Shown: positions 39,255 to 49,076 of the stretch, piece after piece
Position numbering within the stretch: the first letter of the stretch is position 1
Layout: each line of letters opens with the position of its first letter
Translations under genes and position numbers: made by a program
The notes under the pieces: model-generated
Told to the model about the DNA's origin: nothing
What the model saw: the letters and a program-made list of their open reading frames with translations, nothing else
The model's database searches: none
Assembly (NCBI GenBank): GCA_020636775.1
Contig: JACJXF010000004.1
Span: forward strand, 1 to 64,000
Direction: 5' to 3'
DNA from: Bacteroidales bacterium
GTDB lineage: Bacteria > Bacteroidota > Bacteroidia > Bacteroidales > GCA-2748055
DNA: 64,000 nucleotides

Positions 39255-40595
39255 ATGTCTAAAATCCTGATTAAAAATGTAAGCATCACCAATGAGGGAC
39301 GGACCTTTACAGGGAATGTCCTAATTGATGGTGAGTTTATCTCCCGAGTTTCTGAAAATGAAATTCCTGTTGACAGGGATACATGCATTATTAATGGTGA
39401 AGGTAAACTTCTGCTGCCGGGAGTTATTGATGACCAGGTGCACTTTCGTGAACCAGGCTTTACACACAAGGGAGATATCTATACTGAGTCACGCGCTGCC
39501 ATTGCCGGAGGAGTGACATCCTACATGGAAATGCCAAATACACATCCCCAGACTATTAGCATTAAGGCACTGAATGAGAAATACGAACTGGCTGCCGGCA
39601 AATCAGCGGCAAACTACGCTTTCTACTTTGGAGCCACCAACGATAATATTTCCGAAATTCATAAAGTTGATCCGGTTCATACTCCCGGGGTAAAAGTGTT
39701 TATGGGGGCTTCTACCGGTAATATGCTCGTTGATAAACGCGAGAGCCTTGAAAAAATATTTGCCGAATCGCCCGTGCTTATAGCTACTCATTGCGAAGAT
39801 GAAACTACCATCAGGAACAATATCGCTATGTGTAAGCATAAATACGGTGAGGATATACCTATGAGCTGCCACCCCCTTCTGCGCTCAGAAGAAGCATGCT
39901 ATATCTCTTCCTCATTCGCAGTTGAACTGGCAAACAGATACAATTCCAAGCTGCATGTGCTGCATATATCTACAGCCCGCGAATTATCCTTATTTGAAAA
40001 AGGCCCGGTAAACTCAAAAAAAATTACAGCTGAGGGATGTATACATCACCTTTGGTTTAACGATACCTACTATGAAAGCAGGGATACTCTGATTAAATGG
40101 AACCCTGCCATAAAAACTGAAAAAGACAGACTTGGACTGATTGATGCTGTCATCGACGACCGTATCGATGTTATTGCCACCGATCATGCTCCCCATACCC
40201 TCATTGAGAAATCAAACCGATATTTCCAGGCGCCATCCGGAGGTCCCATGGTGCAGCACAGCCTTCTAGCCATGCTCGAATTTGTTAAACGGGGTGTCTT
40301 TACCATTGAAAGGGTCGTTCATAAAATGTGTCATGCCCCTGCCGAACTATTTTCAATCGACCGGAGAGGTTATATTCGCGAGGGATATTATGCCGATCTG
40401 GTTCTGGTTGATCCCAATAAATCTTTCGAGATCACAATTTCCAATCTTCTCTATAAATGTCATTGGTCGCCCCTTGAAGGTGAAATAATGCACCATAAAA
40501 TTGATACCACCTTTGTAAATGGTAAAATTGTTTACCAATTTGGTGAGGTGGTGGAGAATGGGATTCATTCCATGGCTTTGAAGTTTAACCGGTAG
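39255..40595 (+). CDS. pyrC: Dihydroorotase
   Basis: This is a 446-residue amidohydrolase; the ATG at 39255 gives the natural start MSKILIKN, 2 nt after the GT2 stop. It closes carbamoyl-aspartate to dihydroorotate in pyrimidine synthesis. Landmarks: LLLPGVIDDQVHFREPGFTHKGD, MEMPNTHPQT, IATHCEDE, LHVLHIST, and ATDHAPH with the catalytic Asp. In the first metal motif the usual HxH is QVH, so one histidine ligand is Gln. I recall the same QVH in other Bacteroidota dihydroorotases, so it may be lineage-typical rather than a defect. The usual carboxylated Lys is not obvious either. Confidence 0.9.
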   Translation: MSKILIKNVSITNEGRTFTGNVLIDGEFISRVSENEIPVDRDTCIINGEGKLLLPGVIDDQVHFREPGFTHKGDIYTESRAAIAGGVTSYMEMPNTHPQTISIKALNEKYELAAGKSAANYAFYFGATNDNISEIHKVDPVHTPGVKVFMGASTGNMLVDKRESLEKIFAESPVLIATHCEDETTIRNNIAMCKHKYGEDIPMSCHPLLRSEEACYISSSFAVELANRYNSKLHVLHISTARELSLFEKGPVNSKKITAEGCIHHLWFNDTYYESRDTLIKWNPAIKTEKDRLGLIDAVIDDRIDVIATDHAPHTLIEKSNRYFQAPSGGPMVQHSLLAMLEFVKRGVFTIERVVHKMCHAPAELFSIDRRGYIREGYYADLVLVDPNKSFEITISNLLYKCHWSPLEGEIMHHKIDTTFVNGKIVYQFGEVVENGIHSMALKFNR

Positions 40596-40874
40596 GATGG
40601 GGAGATTGGGGGTACGGAGTTACGCGCGCCGTTTACCTTTGGCTGGTGGGGGTTTTCTATTAAATTCCTGGCAAAATTGAATTGCCGGATTACCAAATTT
40701 TCGATTTTTATCAATATTCTACCCTAAACCTCAGAGTTGAGTCCAACTCTTATTTGCTTAGGAAATCAATACGAAATATTTCAATCTCTAAGTTTTTTTT
40801 CTCATTTCAGAAAAATCCGAAAGCATTTTAATATTTCTGCTTACTTTTGTTTCCCAAAACAATATAATTCCATT

Positions 40875-42254
40875 ATGCTCACTGTAGAGAAAATAGGCGG
40901 CACCTCCATGTCGCGCTTTGATGAAGTCCTTAAAAATATTGTCCTTGGGAATCGGGAAAAGGGAGATTATTATAATCGCATTCTGGTTGTCTCAGCATAT
41001 AATAATGTTACTAACTGGCTGCTTGAACATAAAAAGAACGGAACTCCCGGGATATATTCAAAATTTGAAAAGAGGGAAAGTTACCTTGAAGCTCTTGACG
41101 ACCTGCTTCTGAAACTCGTGGAAATTAATGCCGGAATGGAATCCATAGGCCTTGACCTGAAAAAAGCCGATGATTTCATTACCGATCGTATATGTCAGGC
41201 AAAAAATTATCTGAAGAGTCTGGCTGCCGTGCTTGCTACCGGTTATGTGAATAAAACCAATATTCTGCTGGCAGCACGCGAAATTTTGTCAAGCATCGGC
41301 GAAGCACATTCTGCCTTCAATTCCGTTAATATTCTCGAAAATAATGGCGTAAAGAGCTTGTTTATCGATTTATGCGGTTTCAACGATCCTGAATTCCTTA
41401 CCATTGATGAGAGAATCCAGTTAGCCTTTAAAAATATAGATTTCACAAAAGTTCTGCCTGTAGCCACCGGCTACACAAAGGGAACTGAAGGAATCATGAG
41501 GGAATTCGACCGTGGATATTCTGAGGTTACTTTCAGTAAGATAGCGGTTGCCGTGAAAGCAGATGAAGCAGTGATCCATAAAGAATTTCACCTTTCTTCT
41601 GCCGATCCAAATATTGTGGGAGTTGATAAATCTGTTCCCGTGGGTCATACCAATTACAATGTTGCCGACCAGCTGGCCGATGTGGGGATGGAAGCCATCC
41701 ACCCCAAAGCATCAAAACCACTGGAGGTTGCAGGTATTAATATCCGGTTGAAGAACACTTTTCAGCCTGATCATCCGGGAACCCTTATTTCCAAAGATTT
41801 CATTTCGGAAGATGGCAGGGTGCAGATAATCACCGGAACCGATAAGGTTATCGCCATTGAGGTTCATGATCCCTTAATGGTCGGACAGGTGGGGTTTGAC
41901 CTTGGTATTATGGAAATCTACCAGAGACATAAAGTAAGTTATATCCTTAAGGCTACCAATGCAAACAGTATCACCCAGGTTATCTGGGAAAAAGACTATA
42001 AGGAAGAACTTGCGTCGGAATTAAAAAGCAAGTACAGTAAAATAACTGTCCTGCCCTGTTCCCTTATCTGCGGTCTTGGAACTTCCATCAGCAAACCGGG
42101 TGTCATTGCAAGGGCCACTGCTGCTCTTGCAGGCAGAAACATTAATATTGCGGCCATGTCACAATCGCTTAGCCAGATAAACATACAGTTTGTGATTAAC
42201 AGGGAAAACTATAAAGAGGCAATAATTGCATTGAACGATGCTTTGTGTCTGTAG
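40875..42254 (+). CDS. Aspartokinase, Ask_Ect-like
   Basis: This is a 459-residue protein starting at ATG 40875 (MLTVEKIGGTSMSRF); the longer open frame to 40737 is not supported. VEKIGGTSMSRF replaces the common KFGGTS(V/L) kinase motif and is what I recall for the Ask_Ect type of aspartokinase, often linked to ectoine synthesis. The kinase domain spans about residues 1-300 (VATGYTKGTEGI, DVGMEAIHPKA). Two ACT domains lie at the C-terminus (from VQIITGTDKVIAIEV and SKPGVIARATAALAGRNINI). It makes aspartyl phosphate. No ectABC genes are in the window, so the pathway is open. Confidence 0.85.
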   Translation: MLTVEKIGGTSMSRFDEVLKNIVLGNREKGDYYNRILVVSAYNNVTNWLLEHKKNGTPGIYSKFEKRESYLEALDDLLLKLVEINAGMESIGLDLKKADDFITDRICQAKNYLKSLAAVLATGYVNKTNILLAAREILSSIGEAHSAFNSVNILENNGVKSLFIDLCGFNDPEFLTIDERIQLAFKNIDFTKVLPVATGYTKGTEGIMREFDRGYSEVTFSKIAVAVKADEAVIHKEFHLSSADPNIVGVDKSVPVGHTNYNVADQLADVGMEAIHPKASKPLEVAGINIRLKNTFQPDHPGTLISKDFISEDGRVQIITGTDKVIAIEVHDPLMVGQVGFDLGIMEIYQRHKVSYILKATNANSITQVIWEKDYKEELASELKSKYSKITVLPCSLICGLGTSISKPGVIARATAALAGRNINIAAMSQSLSQINIQFVINRENYKEAIIALNDALCL

Positions 42255-42266
42255 ATAAGCTCCACC

Positions 42267-43220
42267 ATGAAAACCATCTATCGAGGCTGGGAAGATTGCT
42301 ACCAGCTTGAAAATTCCCATCTGAAAGTTCTTATCAATGCATCAGCAGGCGGGCGGATTATGGTTTTTGAAAGGGATGGCTTTAATGTTATTTATGAGAA
42401 TCCGGCTCAGGACGGAAAGCTTCTTCAGGATTACAGGAAAGAAGGCTTTGATCCCGATGGCGGGCGATTCGATTATGGACAGGAGCTTGTAACACGCGAT
42501 ATTCACGAAATTACATGGATGGGCCCATGGAAGGCTGAAGCCGGCATAAACGACAGCCTGAAAATAAAAAGCCTCCCCGACCTCAAACTGGGGATACAGT
42601 CAGAACGGATATTCATCCCCGACCCTAAACATCCCCGACTCAGGATCATACAAAAGATGAAAAATATTTCCCCGAGAAGTACTTCCTGGTTTTTCTGGGG
42701 AAGAACCCTTGTTAAGCTGGGTGGCAAATTCTTTATCCCTCTGAATCCGGAAAGTAAATTGCCCCAAAAATGGGGACGGTATATCTGGGGCAACCCTGAC
42801 ACTTTCGCAGCAGATCCCGATGATAAGGGAGTTATAATCGGTGATTCCTTTTTTAGTCTTATCCCGGAAAACTCAGCAAATCAGAAATACGGGCTTGACT
42901 CCAGGGCAGGATGGATGGCTTATGGAATTGAAGGCCTGTTGTTCGTTAAAAAGTACAAATGGTTTTCCGAAATGAAATATTCTGAATTGTTCAGACTTAC
43001 AAACATCTTTTATACCAACCATAAAAGTTTTGCTGAGATGGAACCCGTTTCCCCCGAAGCAATACTGAAACCCGGAGAATCCTTTACATATGAAGAAGAC
43101 TGGTTTATTTTACCTTACAAAGCTGCAGGCACAAAAGATTTTATTGTGTCGGTTGCTGCGGAGTTTTTAAATGCGGAAATTGCTGAAATAAGCAAATCGG
43201 AGCTGATAAATCCCTTCTAA
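42267..43220 (+). CDS. Galactose-mutarotase-like (DUF4380-like) protein
   Basis: This is a 317-residue protein with no signal peptide (MKTIYRGWEDCYQLENSHLKVLINASAGGRIMVF...). The beta-rich layout, the early NASAGGRIMVFERDG block and FYTNHKSFAEMEPVSPEAILKPGESFTYEEDW near residues 248-280 resemble mutarotase-fold proteins such as DUF4380. A catalytic role is not established. It follows the aspartokinase by 12 nt and probably shares its transcript, and converges with lysC with only 9 bp between stops. I cannot assign a substrate. Confidence 0.6.
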   Translation: MKTIYRGWEDCYQLENSHLKVLINASAGGRIMVFERDGFNVIYENPAQDGKLLQDYRKEGFDPDGGRFDYGQELVTRDIHEITWMGPWKAEAGINDSLKIKSLPDLKLGIQSERIFIPDPKHPRLRIIQKMKNISPRSTSWFFWGRTLVKLGGKFFIPLNPESKLPQKWGRYIWGNPDTFAADPDDKGVIIGDSFFSLIPENSANQKYGLDSRAGWMAYGIEGLLFVKKYKWFSEMKYSELFRLTNIFYTNHKSFAEMEPVSPEAILKPGESFTYEEDWFILPYKAAGTKDFIVSVAAEFLNAEIAEISKSELINPF

Positions 43221-43229
43221 AACCAGAAA

Positions 43230-44498
43230 TTAAACCCCTGGCCCCAAATCTTTTACCACCATTTGAATCGTCTCTTTGCTCCTTTGTTCAAGAATTTTCT
43301 CCTTATTCACCAATACCCGGGCAATGGTTTCTTCATCATAATAGCGGATTGTGATTAGTTCCAGGCTGTTTTCCCAGCTAATCTGGAAGTATTCCTCAAG
43401 CTCTCTGACGACTCTCGGAAGTCTCGACTGGTCATTATTCACGCAAACCATAAAGCTTACCGCAGAATTCTGCATAAGGTTAATCCGGAAGCCATTTTTC
43501 GCAAACTTTTCAAGGATAAGAGCAAGATTATCCTCCGCAATAAAAGAAAAGTCGCGCGGCGAAATGAATATGAGGACCTGATCCATTTTAAAAATGAATG
43601 AAGGGATAAGTTTATCGTAATCCTTATCCGCTACCAGGGTCCCTTCCTTTTCCGGATTCAGAAAGGATTTAACCTGCAGGTTTATTCCTTTTTGTTTTAG
43701 TGGCTGAATTGTCTTGGGATGTATAACACTGGCTCCGTAATAGGCCAGCTCGATAGCGTCACGGTATGAGAGATGACTAAGCAATTCTGTTTCATCAAAC
43801 CATTTTGGATCTGCATTTAAAACTCCGGGCACATCCTTCCAGATAACAACTTTTTCTGCTTCCAGAATATATGCAAGTATGGCAGCTGTATAATCGGAAC
43901 CTTCCCTCCCAAGGGTTGTGGTCTGATTATTTACCGTAGATGCCAGGAAACCCTGTGTAATCAGGATATCATCATCAGAAAAAACAAAATTCTTTTGAAC
44001 CATATCAGTCGATAATTCCCAGTTTATCCTTCCTTCCCGGTATGTGTCATCCGACTTAAGGGATAAACGGACATCCATCCATCTGGCCCTTATACCCTCA
44101 TCCTGAAGATAAGCTGCAACGATGGTTGTTGACAGAAGTTCCCCATATGAAACAATCTGATCATAATCATAATCGTAATTCAAACTTGGGGGCTGAGATA
44201 TCCTGTTTTGCAGCCCTTCCAGTAATTTGGAAAGCTCTTTATAGATTTTATGGTCCTTTTGTGGAAATAATTCCTCTACAATCTCATAATGAAAATCTGA
44301 AATTTGTTTCAAGGCCTCTGCGGTTCCTTCCTCTGCATTGAAATATTTTGACATTAGTCCTTCCAGTGCATTGGTCGTCTTGGCCATGGCAGAAATAACC
44401 ACCACGAGCTTCTCTTTATAGAGTTTTAATATTTTAACTATATTTTTTACTGCTTCGGCATTCTTTACAGAAGCCCCGCCAAACTTAAAAACCAGCAT
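43230..44498 (-). CDS. lysC: Aspartate kinase (second type)
   Basis: This is a 422-residue monofunctional aspartokinase. The kinase N-terminus is MLVFKFGGASVKNAEAVKNIV, and GREGSDYTAAILAYIL and YGASVIHPKTIQPL are the nucleotide/aspartate-binding blocks. The C-terminal regulatory part is a pair of ACT-like domains. It phosphorylates aspartate for lysine, methionine, threonine and diaminopimelate synthesis. It is encoded opposite and 9 bp from the gene after the Ask_Ect-like enzyme, so two unrelated-looking aspartokinases are neighbours. Confidence 0.9.
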   Translation of the reverse strand: MLVFKFGGASVKNAEAVKNIVKILKLYKEKLVVVISAMAKTTNALEGLMSKYFNAEEGTAEALKQISDFHYEIVEELFPQKDHKIYKELSKLLEGLQNRISQPPSLNYDYDYDQIVSYGELLSTTIVAAYLQDEGIRARWMDVRLSLKSDDTYREGRINWELSTDMVQKNFVFSDDDILITQGFLASTVNNQTTTLGREGSDYTAAILAYILEAEKVVIWKDVPGVLNADPKWFDETELLSHLSYRDAIELAYYGASVIHPKTIQPLKQKGINLQVKSFLNPEKEGTLVADKDYDKLIPSFIFKMDQVLIFISPRDFSFIAEDNLALILEKFAKNGFRINLMQNSAVSFMVCVNNDQSRLPRVVRELEEYFQISWENSLELITIRYYDEETIARVLVNKEKILEQRSKETIQMVVKDLGPGV

Positions 44499-44589
44499 CT
44501 TTCTTGAATGGGATTTATAATCCTTAACTTTACTAATGTGAATCGAGCATCAAAATTGCCAAAAAACTGTTACAAAAAAAATAAAAACC

Positions 44590-45609
44590 ATGGCTAAATA
44601 CTACAAAGCTCAAATGCTGAATGAATTTATTACCACTCAGCAAACTGCTTTTCCTTATGCAAAGGGAGACCTCACAAGGCTTTTGAATCATATTGGTCTG
44701 GCTTCCAAAATAGTCAACCGTGAAGTCAATATGGCTGGTCTGGCTGAAATCCTTGGTGAAACGGGCAGGGTAAATATTCAGGGTGAAGATGTGAAAAAAC
44801 TGGATGAATTTGCCAATGATCAGTTTATCAAAATTCTGACCTCCAGTGGTGAGGTTTGCGGACTTGCATCAGAGGAAAACCATGATATCATAACCTTTGA
44901 CAATACGTTTACCAAGGAAGGGAAATATATAGTTTGTATAGATCCCCTTGATGGATCATCCAATATTGATGTAAATGTTTCTATCGGTACAATATTTTCT
45001 ATCTACAGGAGAATAACTCCAATCGGCAGTCTCCCTGATGATACAGACATTCTGCAACCCGGATCCAAACAGGTTGCTGCCGGATATGTCATATATGGAT
45101 CTTCGACAATGCTGGTTTACACCACCGGACTTGGCGTTACAGGCTTCACCCTTGATCCTTCAATTGGAGAATACTGTCTTTCTCATTATAAAATGATTAC
45201 ACCTTCCAATGGATCAATCTATTCTGTAAATGAAGGCAACTACAATTATTTCTCCCCCGGAATACAACGCTATATTGATTATTGCAAAAGTCATGATGGG
45301 AAAAAACCCTGCAGCGGAAGATATATTGGTTCGCTGGTCGCTGATTTTCACCGCAATTTATTAAAAGGCGGAATATATATGTACCCATCAACAGATGATC
45401 AGCCCGGTGGTAAATTACGCCTGTTATACGAATGTAATCCAATAGCATTTCTGGCAGAGCAGGCTGGTGGAAAAGCTACCGACGGAAAAGGAAACCGGAT
45501 CCTGGAAATTGTTCCCTCTGCAATTCATCAGCGGGTTCCCTTTTTCACAGGTTCAGTTGACATGGTGAATAAACTCGAAGAATTTATCAGTCAGGAAGAC
45601 AGCAACTGA
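44590..45609 (+). CDS. fbp: Class I fructose-1,6-bisphosphatase
   Basis: This is a 339-residue protein. The metal- and phosphate-binding signature is DPLDGSSNIDVNVSIGTIFSIY (residues about 118-139), with SEENHD before it and KLRLLYECNPIAFLAEQAGGKATDG towards the C-terminus. The length matches class I enzymes. It hydrolyses fructose 1,6-bisphosphate in gluconeogenesis in the cytoplasm. It starts at 44590, 91 bp from the divergent lysC start, so the two share a promoter region. Confidence 0.95.
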   Translation: MAKYYKAQMLNEFITTQQTAFPYAKGDLTRLLNHIGLASKIVNREVNMAGLAEILGETGRVNIQGEDVKKLDEFANDQFIKILTSSGEVCGLASEENHDIITFDNTFTKEGKYIVCIDPLDGSSNIDVNVSIGTIFSIYRRITPIGSLPDDTDILQPGSKQVAAGYVIYGSSTMLVYTTGLGVTGFTLDPSIGEYCLSHYKMITPSNGSIYSVNEGNYNYFSPGIQRYIDYCKSHDGKKPCSGRYIGSLVADFHRNLLKGGIYMYPSTDDQPGGKLRLLYECNPIAFLAEQAGGKATDGKGNRILEIVPSAIHQRVPFFTGSVDMVNKLEEFISQEDSN

Positions 45610-45648
45610 TTCCTCTGGCAGACCCAGCCAATTATTAAAATCTTTAAT

Positions 45649-45656
45649 TACTTTTG
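45649..45656 (+). promoter_or_regulatory. Possible mfd -7 box
   Basis: TACTTTTG matches TAnnTTTG and ends 17 nt before the mfd ATG. No clear -33 TTTG is seen, so the call is tentative. Confidence 0.3.
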
Positions 45657-45673
45657 CTGCCGAATTAAAAAGC

Positions 45674-48600
45674 ATGCTGGGAGAATTATATAAGGACAGG
45701 CATGAGGTAAGTGAAATAACCGCCCTTTTACAGGAAGCGGGTGGAAAATTTATGCAGTTAAAGGGCCTTTCCGGCTCATCCCGATCGGCCTTTATTCATG
45801 CCTGCCTGTCTCAGGCAAAAGGAACTCACCTTATCATCTTACCCGAAAAAGAAGAAGCCGCGTATTTTTACAATGACCTTACCAGCTTAGATAAGGGCAG
45901 CGAAAGAAGTTTGTTTTTCCCATCGTCCTATGTGAGATCCATACAGTATAAAAAAACTGATGACGCGAATATTATTACCCGAACCCAGGTATTAAAGCGA
46001 CTGGGGGAAAAACGTGTTGCCAGTTTCGTGGTAACATATCCTGAGGCATTGATGGAAAGGGTTATAAGCAGGAAAGGCCTTGATGATAACACTTTCGAGA
46101 TGAAAGAGGGTGAGAAGGTCAGCAGGGAATTTCTACGGGATCTGCTGGAAACCTATAAATTTGAGCTCGTTGATTTTGTTTACGAACCCGGACAGTATGC
46201 CCTCCGCGGAAGCATCATCGACATTTTCTCCTATTCATCAACCCATCCCCATCGTATCGATTTTTTCGGAGAAGAAATAGAATCCATCCGCAGCTTTGAT
46301 ATTGAGACGCAGCTTTCCCTCGAAAAAACAAAGAAAATAAATATCATTCCCAATATACAGTGGGAAAGGGAAAGACTTGTGAAACGCGTATCCTTCTTTG
46401 AGTATCTTCCCAAAAACACAACTGTCTGGACGGAAAACCTCGATCTGATATTCGACAGAATAGATGATATCTACGAAAAAACCTCCTTTGAAGACGAAAA
46501 GGACAAAACACTTGTAAAATCAGAAGTAATCGTTAATTCCCAGGTTCTCAATAAGGATATCAGCCCCCTAACAAAAATTGAATTCGGGGGATTCAACCTT
46601 CCGGGTCCATCGAAAGTAATTCAGTTCCGGACTTCTCCTCAACCTGTTTTTAACAAAAACTTTGATCTTCTGGTTAATGACCTGAGGAGCAGGAAGGAAG
46701 AAGGTTATTCGGTCATGATACTTTCGGAAAGCGAAAAGCAGATCGAACGACTTAGCGACATTTTCAGGGAGATAGATTCTTCCCTGAGCTTCATACCTGT
46801 GCTGAAAACCCTTCATCAGGGATTCATCGATCATGACCTGAAGATATGTCTGTATACCGATCACGAGATATTTGAAAGATATCACAAATTTCAGATTCAT
46901 GACCGTTACAGTAAGAAAGAAGCTATCAGCATTAAGGAACTGTCGGGCCTCAGTCCAGGCGATTTTATTGTTCATGTGGATCATGGGATAGGTATTTTCG
47001 GGGGATTGGAAACTATCGATATCAATGGCAAAAAGCAGGAGTCCGTCAGGCTGGTTTACCGCGATCAGGACGTTATCTATGTCAGCATCCATAACCTACA
47101 TCGCATTTCCAAATACAAGGGAAAAGAGGGAGATGCCCCGAGAATTTACAAGCTTGGTACCGGTGCATGGCAGAAGCTTAAGCAGACCACCAAGAAAAAG
47201 ATCAAAGATATTGCGGCCGATCTTATAAAACTTTATGCAGTGCGCAAGCAGCAGGAAGGTTTCCGTTTCAGTCCCGATACCTATCTGCAACGCGAGCTCG
47301 AAGCCTCTTTCATTTATGAAGATACTCCCGATCAGGTAAAAGCTACCAAAGATGTTAAGGAAGGTATGGAGGCTGAGTTCCCTATGGACAGGCTCGTTTG
47401 CGGGGATGTGGGTTTTGGGAAAACAGAGGTAGCCATCCGCGCTGCATTTAAGGCAGTTACCGATTCAAAACAGGTTGCAGTGCTGGTTCCCACTACCATT
47501 CTTGCCTTTCAGCATTATAATACATTCCGGGACAGGCTAAAGGACTTTCCCTGCAACGTTGATTACCTTAGCCGTTTCAGAAAACCTGCCGACCAGAAAA
47601 TTATCCTGCAGAAACTGGCCAAGGGGGAAATCGATATTCTTATCGGAACACACAAACTGGTTGGAAAAGAAATCAAATTCAGGGATCTCGGCCTGCTTAT
47701 TATTGATGAAGAACAAAAATTCGGAGTTAGTGTAAAGGAGAAACTCAGGGAATTAAAACTGAATGTTGACACACTTACTTTAACCGCCACACCTATTCCG
47801 CGTACTCTGCAGTTTTCGCTAATGGGAGCCCGCGATTTGTCAATTATTAACACTCCCCCACCCAACCGGCACCCCATAATAACTGAACTGCATGTATTTA
47901 ATGAAGACATTATCAGGGAAGCAATCGAATACGAGATAAACCGGGGCGGTCAGGTATTCTTTATCAATAATCGGATACAGAATATTTATGAACTGGAAAT
48001 CCTGATCCGGAAAATATGTAAATCAGCACGGGTTGTTGTGGCCCATGGGCAGATGGAAGGCACAAAGCTGGAAAAGACCATGCTTGACTTTATTCAGGGA
48101 GACTATGACGTTCTGATTGCCACTTCCATTATTGAATCGGGGCTCGATATACCTAATGCCAATACCATAATTATCAATAATGCCCATCATTTCGGTTTAA
48201 GCGATTTACATCAGTTGAGAGGAAGAGTAGGTCGCTCCAATAAAAAAGCTTTTTGTTACCTTCTTGCACCCCCGGTGACCATGATGACGAATGAAGCCCG
48301 TCGCAGAATGCGTGCAATTGAAGAGTTTTCGGAGCTGGGAAGCGGCTTCAATATTGCCATGCAGGATCTTGATATCCGGGGATCAGGAAACCTGCTAGGC
48401 GCCGAGCAATCGGGATTTATTGCCGATATCGGATATGAAACCTATCAGAGAATCCTGAATGAGGCCATACTTGAACTGCGCGAAAATGAATTCAAATACC
48501 TGTACCCGGCTACGGAAGAGGAAAAAGAAAGCAGGCAATATGTGAGTGACTGCCAGATTGATACCGATCTCGAACTTCTTTTTCCCGACCACTATATTAA

Positions 48601-48994
48601 TAATGTATCTGAAAGGATCCGGCTTTATCGCGAACTGGATGTTATTCCGGATGAAGAAGGCCTGGCGGCCTTCGAGAAAAATCTTGTGGATCGCTTTGGC
48701 CCGGTTCCCGATGAAACCGTTGAACTGCTGAATGTGGTGCGCCTGAGATGGCTGGCTCTGAAGCTGGGTATGGAAAAGATAATCATCAAGAACTCCTTGA
48801 TGCTGATTTATTTTATACAGGATCCGGAATCAGCCTACTATCAATCGGGCGTTTTTAGTGCTGTTTTAAATTTTGTTCAGCGGATGGGAAGAAATCTTGT
48901 ACTAAAAGAAGAAAACAAGCGTTTGAGTCTAAAGATTCCGCAGGTTAAATCCGTTAAGTCGGCAATTGATACCCTTAATAAGATAATGATTTGA
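45674..48994 (+). CDS. mfd: Transcription-repair coupling factor
   Basis: This is a 1106-residue protein. Order: UvrB-like N-terminal domains (residues 1-340; YPEALMERV, YEPGQYALRGSIIDIFSY), the RNA-polymerase-interacting domain (about 420-500; GDFIVHVDHGIGIF), then a RecG-type motor with Walker A GDVGFGKTEV (Lys583), DEEQ box LLIIDEEQKFG, TATPIPRTLQF, and motif VI region LHQLRGRVGRS. The C-terminal TRCF domain follows. It removes stalled RNA polymerase and recruits UvrA to lesions. The length is slightly below the 1150 of E. coli but no domain appears missing. Confidence 0.96.
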   Translation: MLGELYKDRHEVSEITALLQEAGGKFMQLKGLSGSSRSAFIHACLSQAKGTHLIILPEKEEAAYFYNDLTSLDKGSERSLFFPSSYVRSIQYKKTDDANIITRTQVLKRLGEKRVASFVVTYPEALMERVISRKGLDDNTFEMKEGEKVSREFLRDLLETYKFELVDFVYEPGQYALRGSIIDIFSYSSTHPHRIDFFGEEIESIRSFDIETQLSLEKTKKINIIPNIQWERERLVKRVSFFEYLPKNTTVWTENLDLIFDRIDDIYEKTSFEDEKDKTLVKSEVIVNSQVLNKDISPLTKIEFGGFNLPGPSKVIQFRTSPQPVFNKNFDLLVNDLRSRKEEGYSVMILSESEKQIERLSDIFREIDSSLSFIPVLKTLHQGFIDHDLKICLYTDHEIFERYHKFQIHDRYSKKEAISIKELSGLSPGDFIVHVDHGIGIFGGLETIDINGKKQESVRLVYRDQDVIYVSIHNLHRISKYKGKEGDAPRIYKLGTGAWQKLKQTTKKKIKDIAADLIKLYAVRKQQEGFRFSPDTYLQRELEASFIYEDTPDQVKATKDVKEGMEAEFPMDRLVCGDVGFGKTEVAIRAAFKAVTDSKQVAVLVPTTILAFQHYNTFRDRLKDFPCNVDYLSRFRKPADQKIILQKLAKGEIDILIGTHKLVGKEIKFRDLGLLIIDEEQKFGVSVKEKLRELKLNVDTLTLTATPIPRTLQFSLMGARDLSIINTPPPNRHPIITELHVFNEDIIREAIEYEINRGGQVFFINNRIQNIYELEILIRKICKSARVVVAHGQMEGTKLEKTMLDFIQGDYDVLIATSIIESGLDIPNANTIIINNAHHFGLSDLHQLRGRVGRSNKKAFCYLLAPPVTMMTNEARRRMRAIEEFSELGSGFNIAMQDLDIRGSGNLLGAEQSGFIADIGYETYQRILNEAILELRENEFKYLYPATEEEKESRQYVSDCQIDTDLELLFPDHYINNVSERIRLYRELDVIPDEEGLAAFEKNLVDRFGPVPDETVELLNVVRLRWLALKLGMEKIIIKNSLMLIYFIQDPESAYYQSGVFSAVLNFVQRMGRNLVLKEENKRLSLKIPQVKSVKSAIDTLNKIMI

Positions 48995-49076
48995 TTTTTA
49001 TAGATTTGCAGTATTATCTTTATACAGGGATCTTTAAGAAACCGGAAATATTATTGAAAAAAAGAAGATCTAATCA

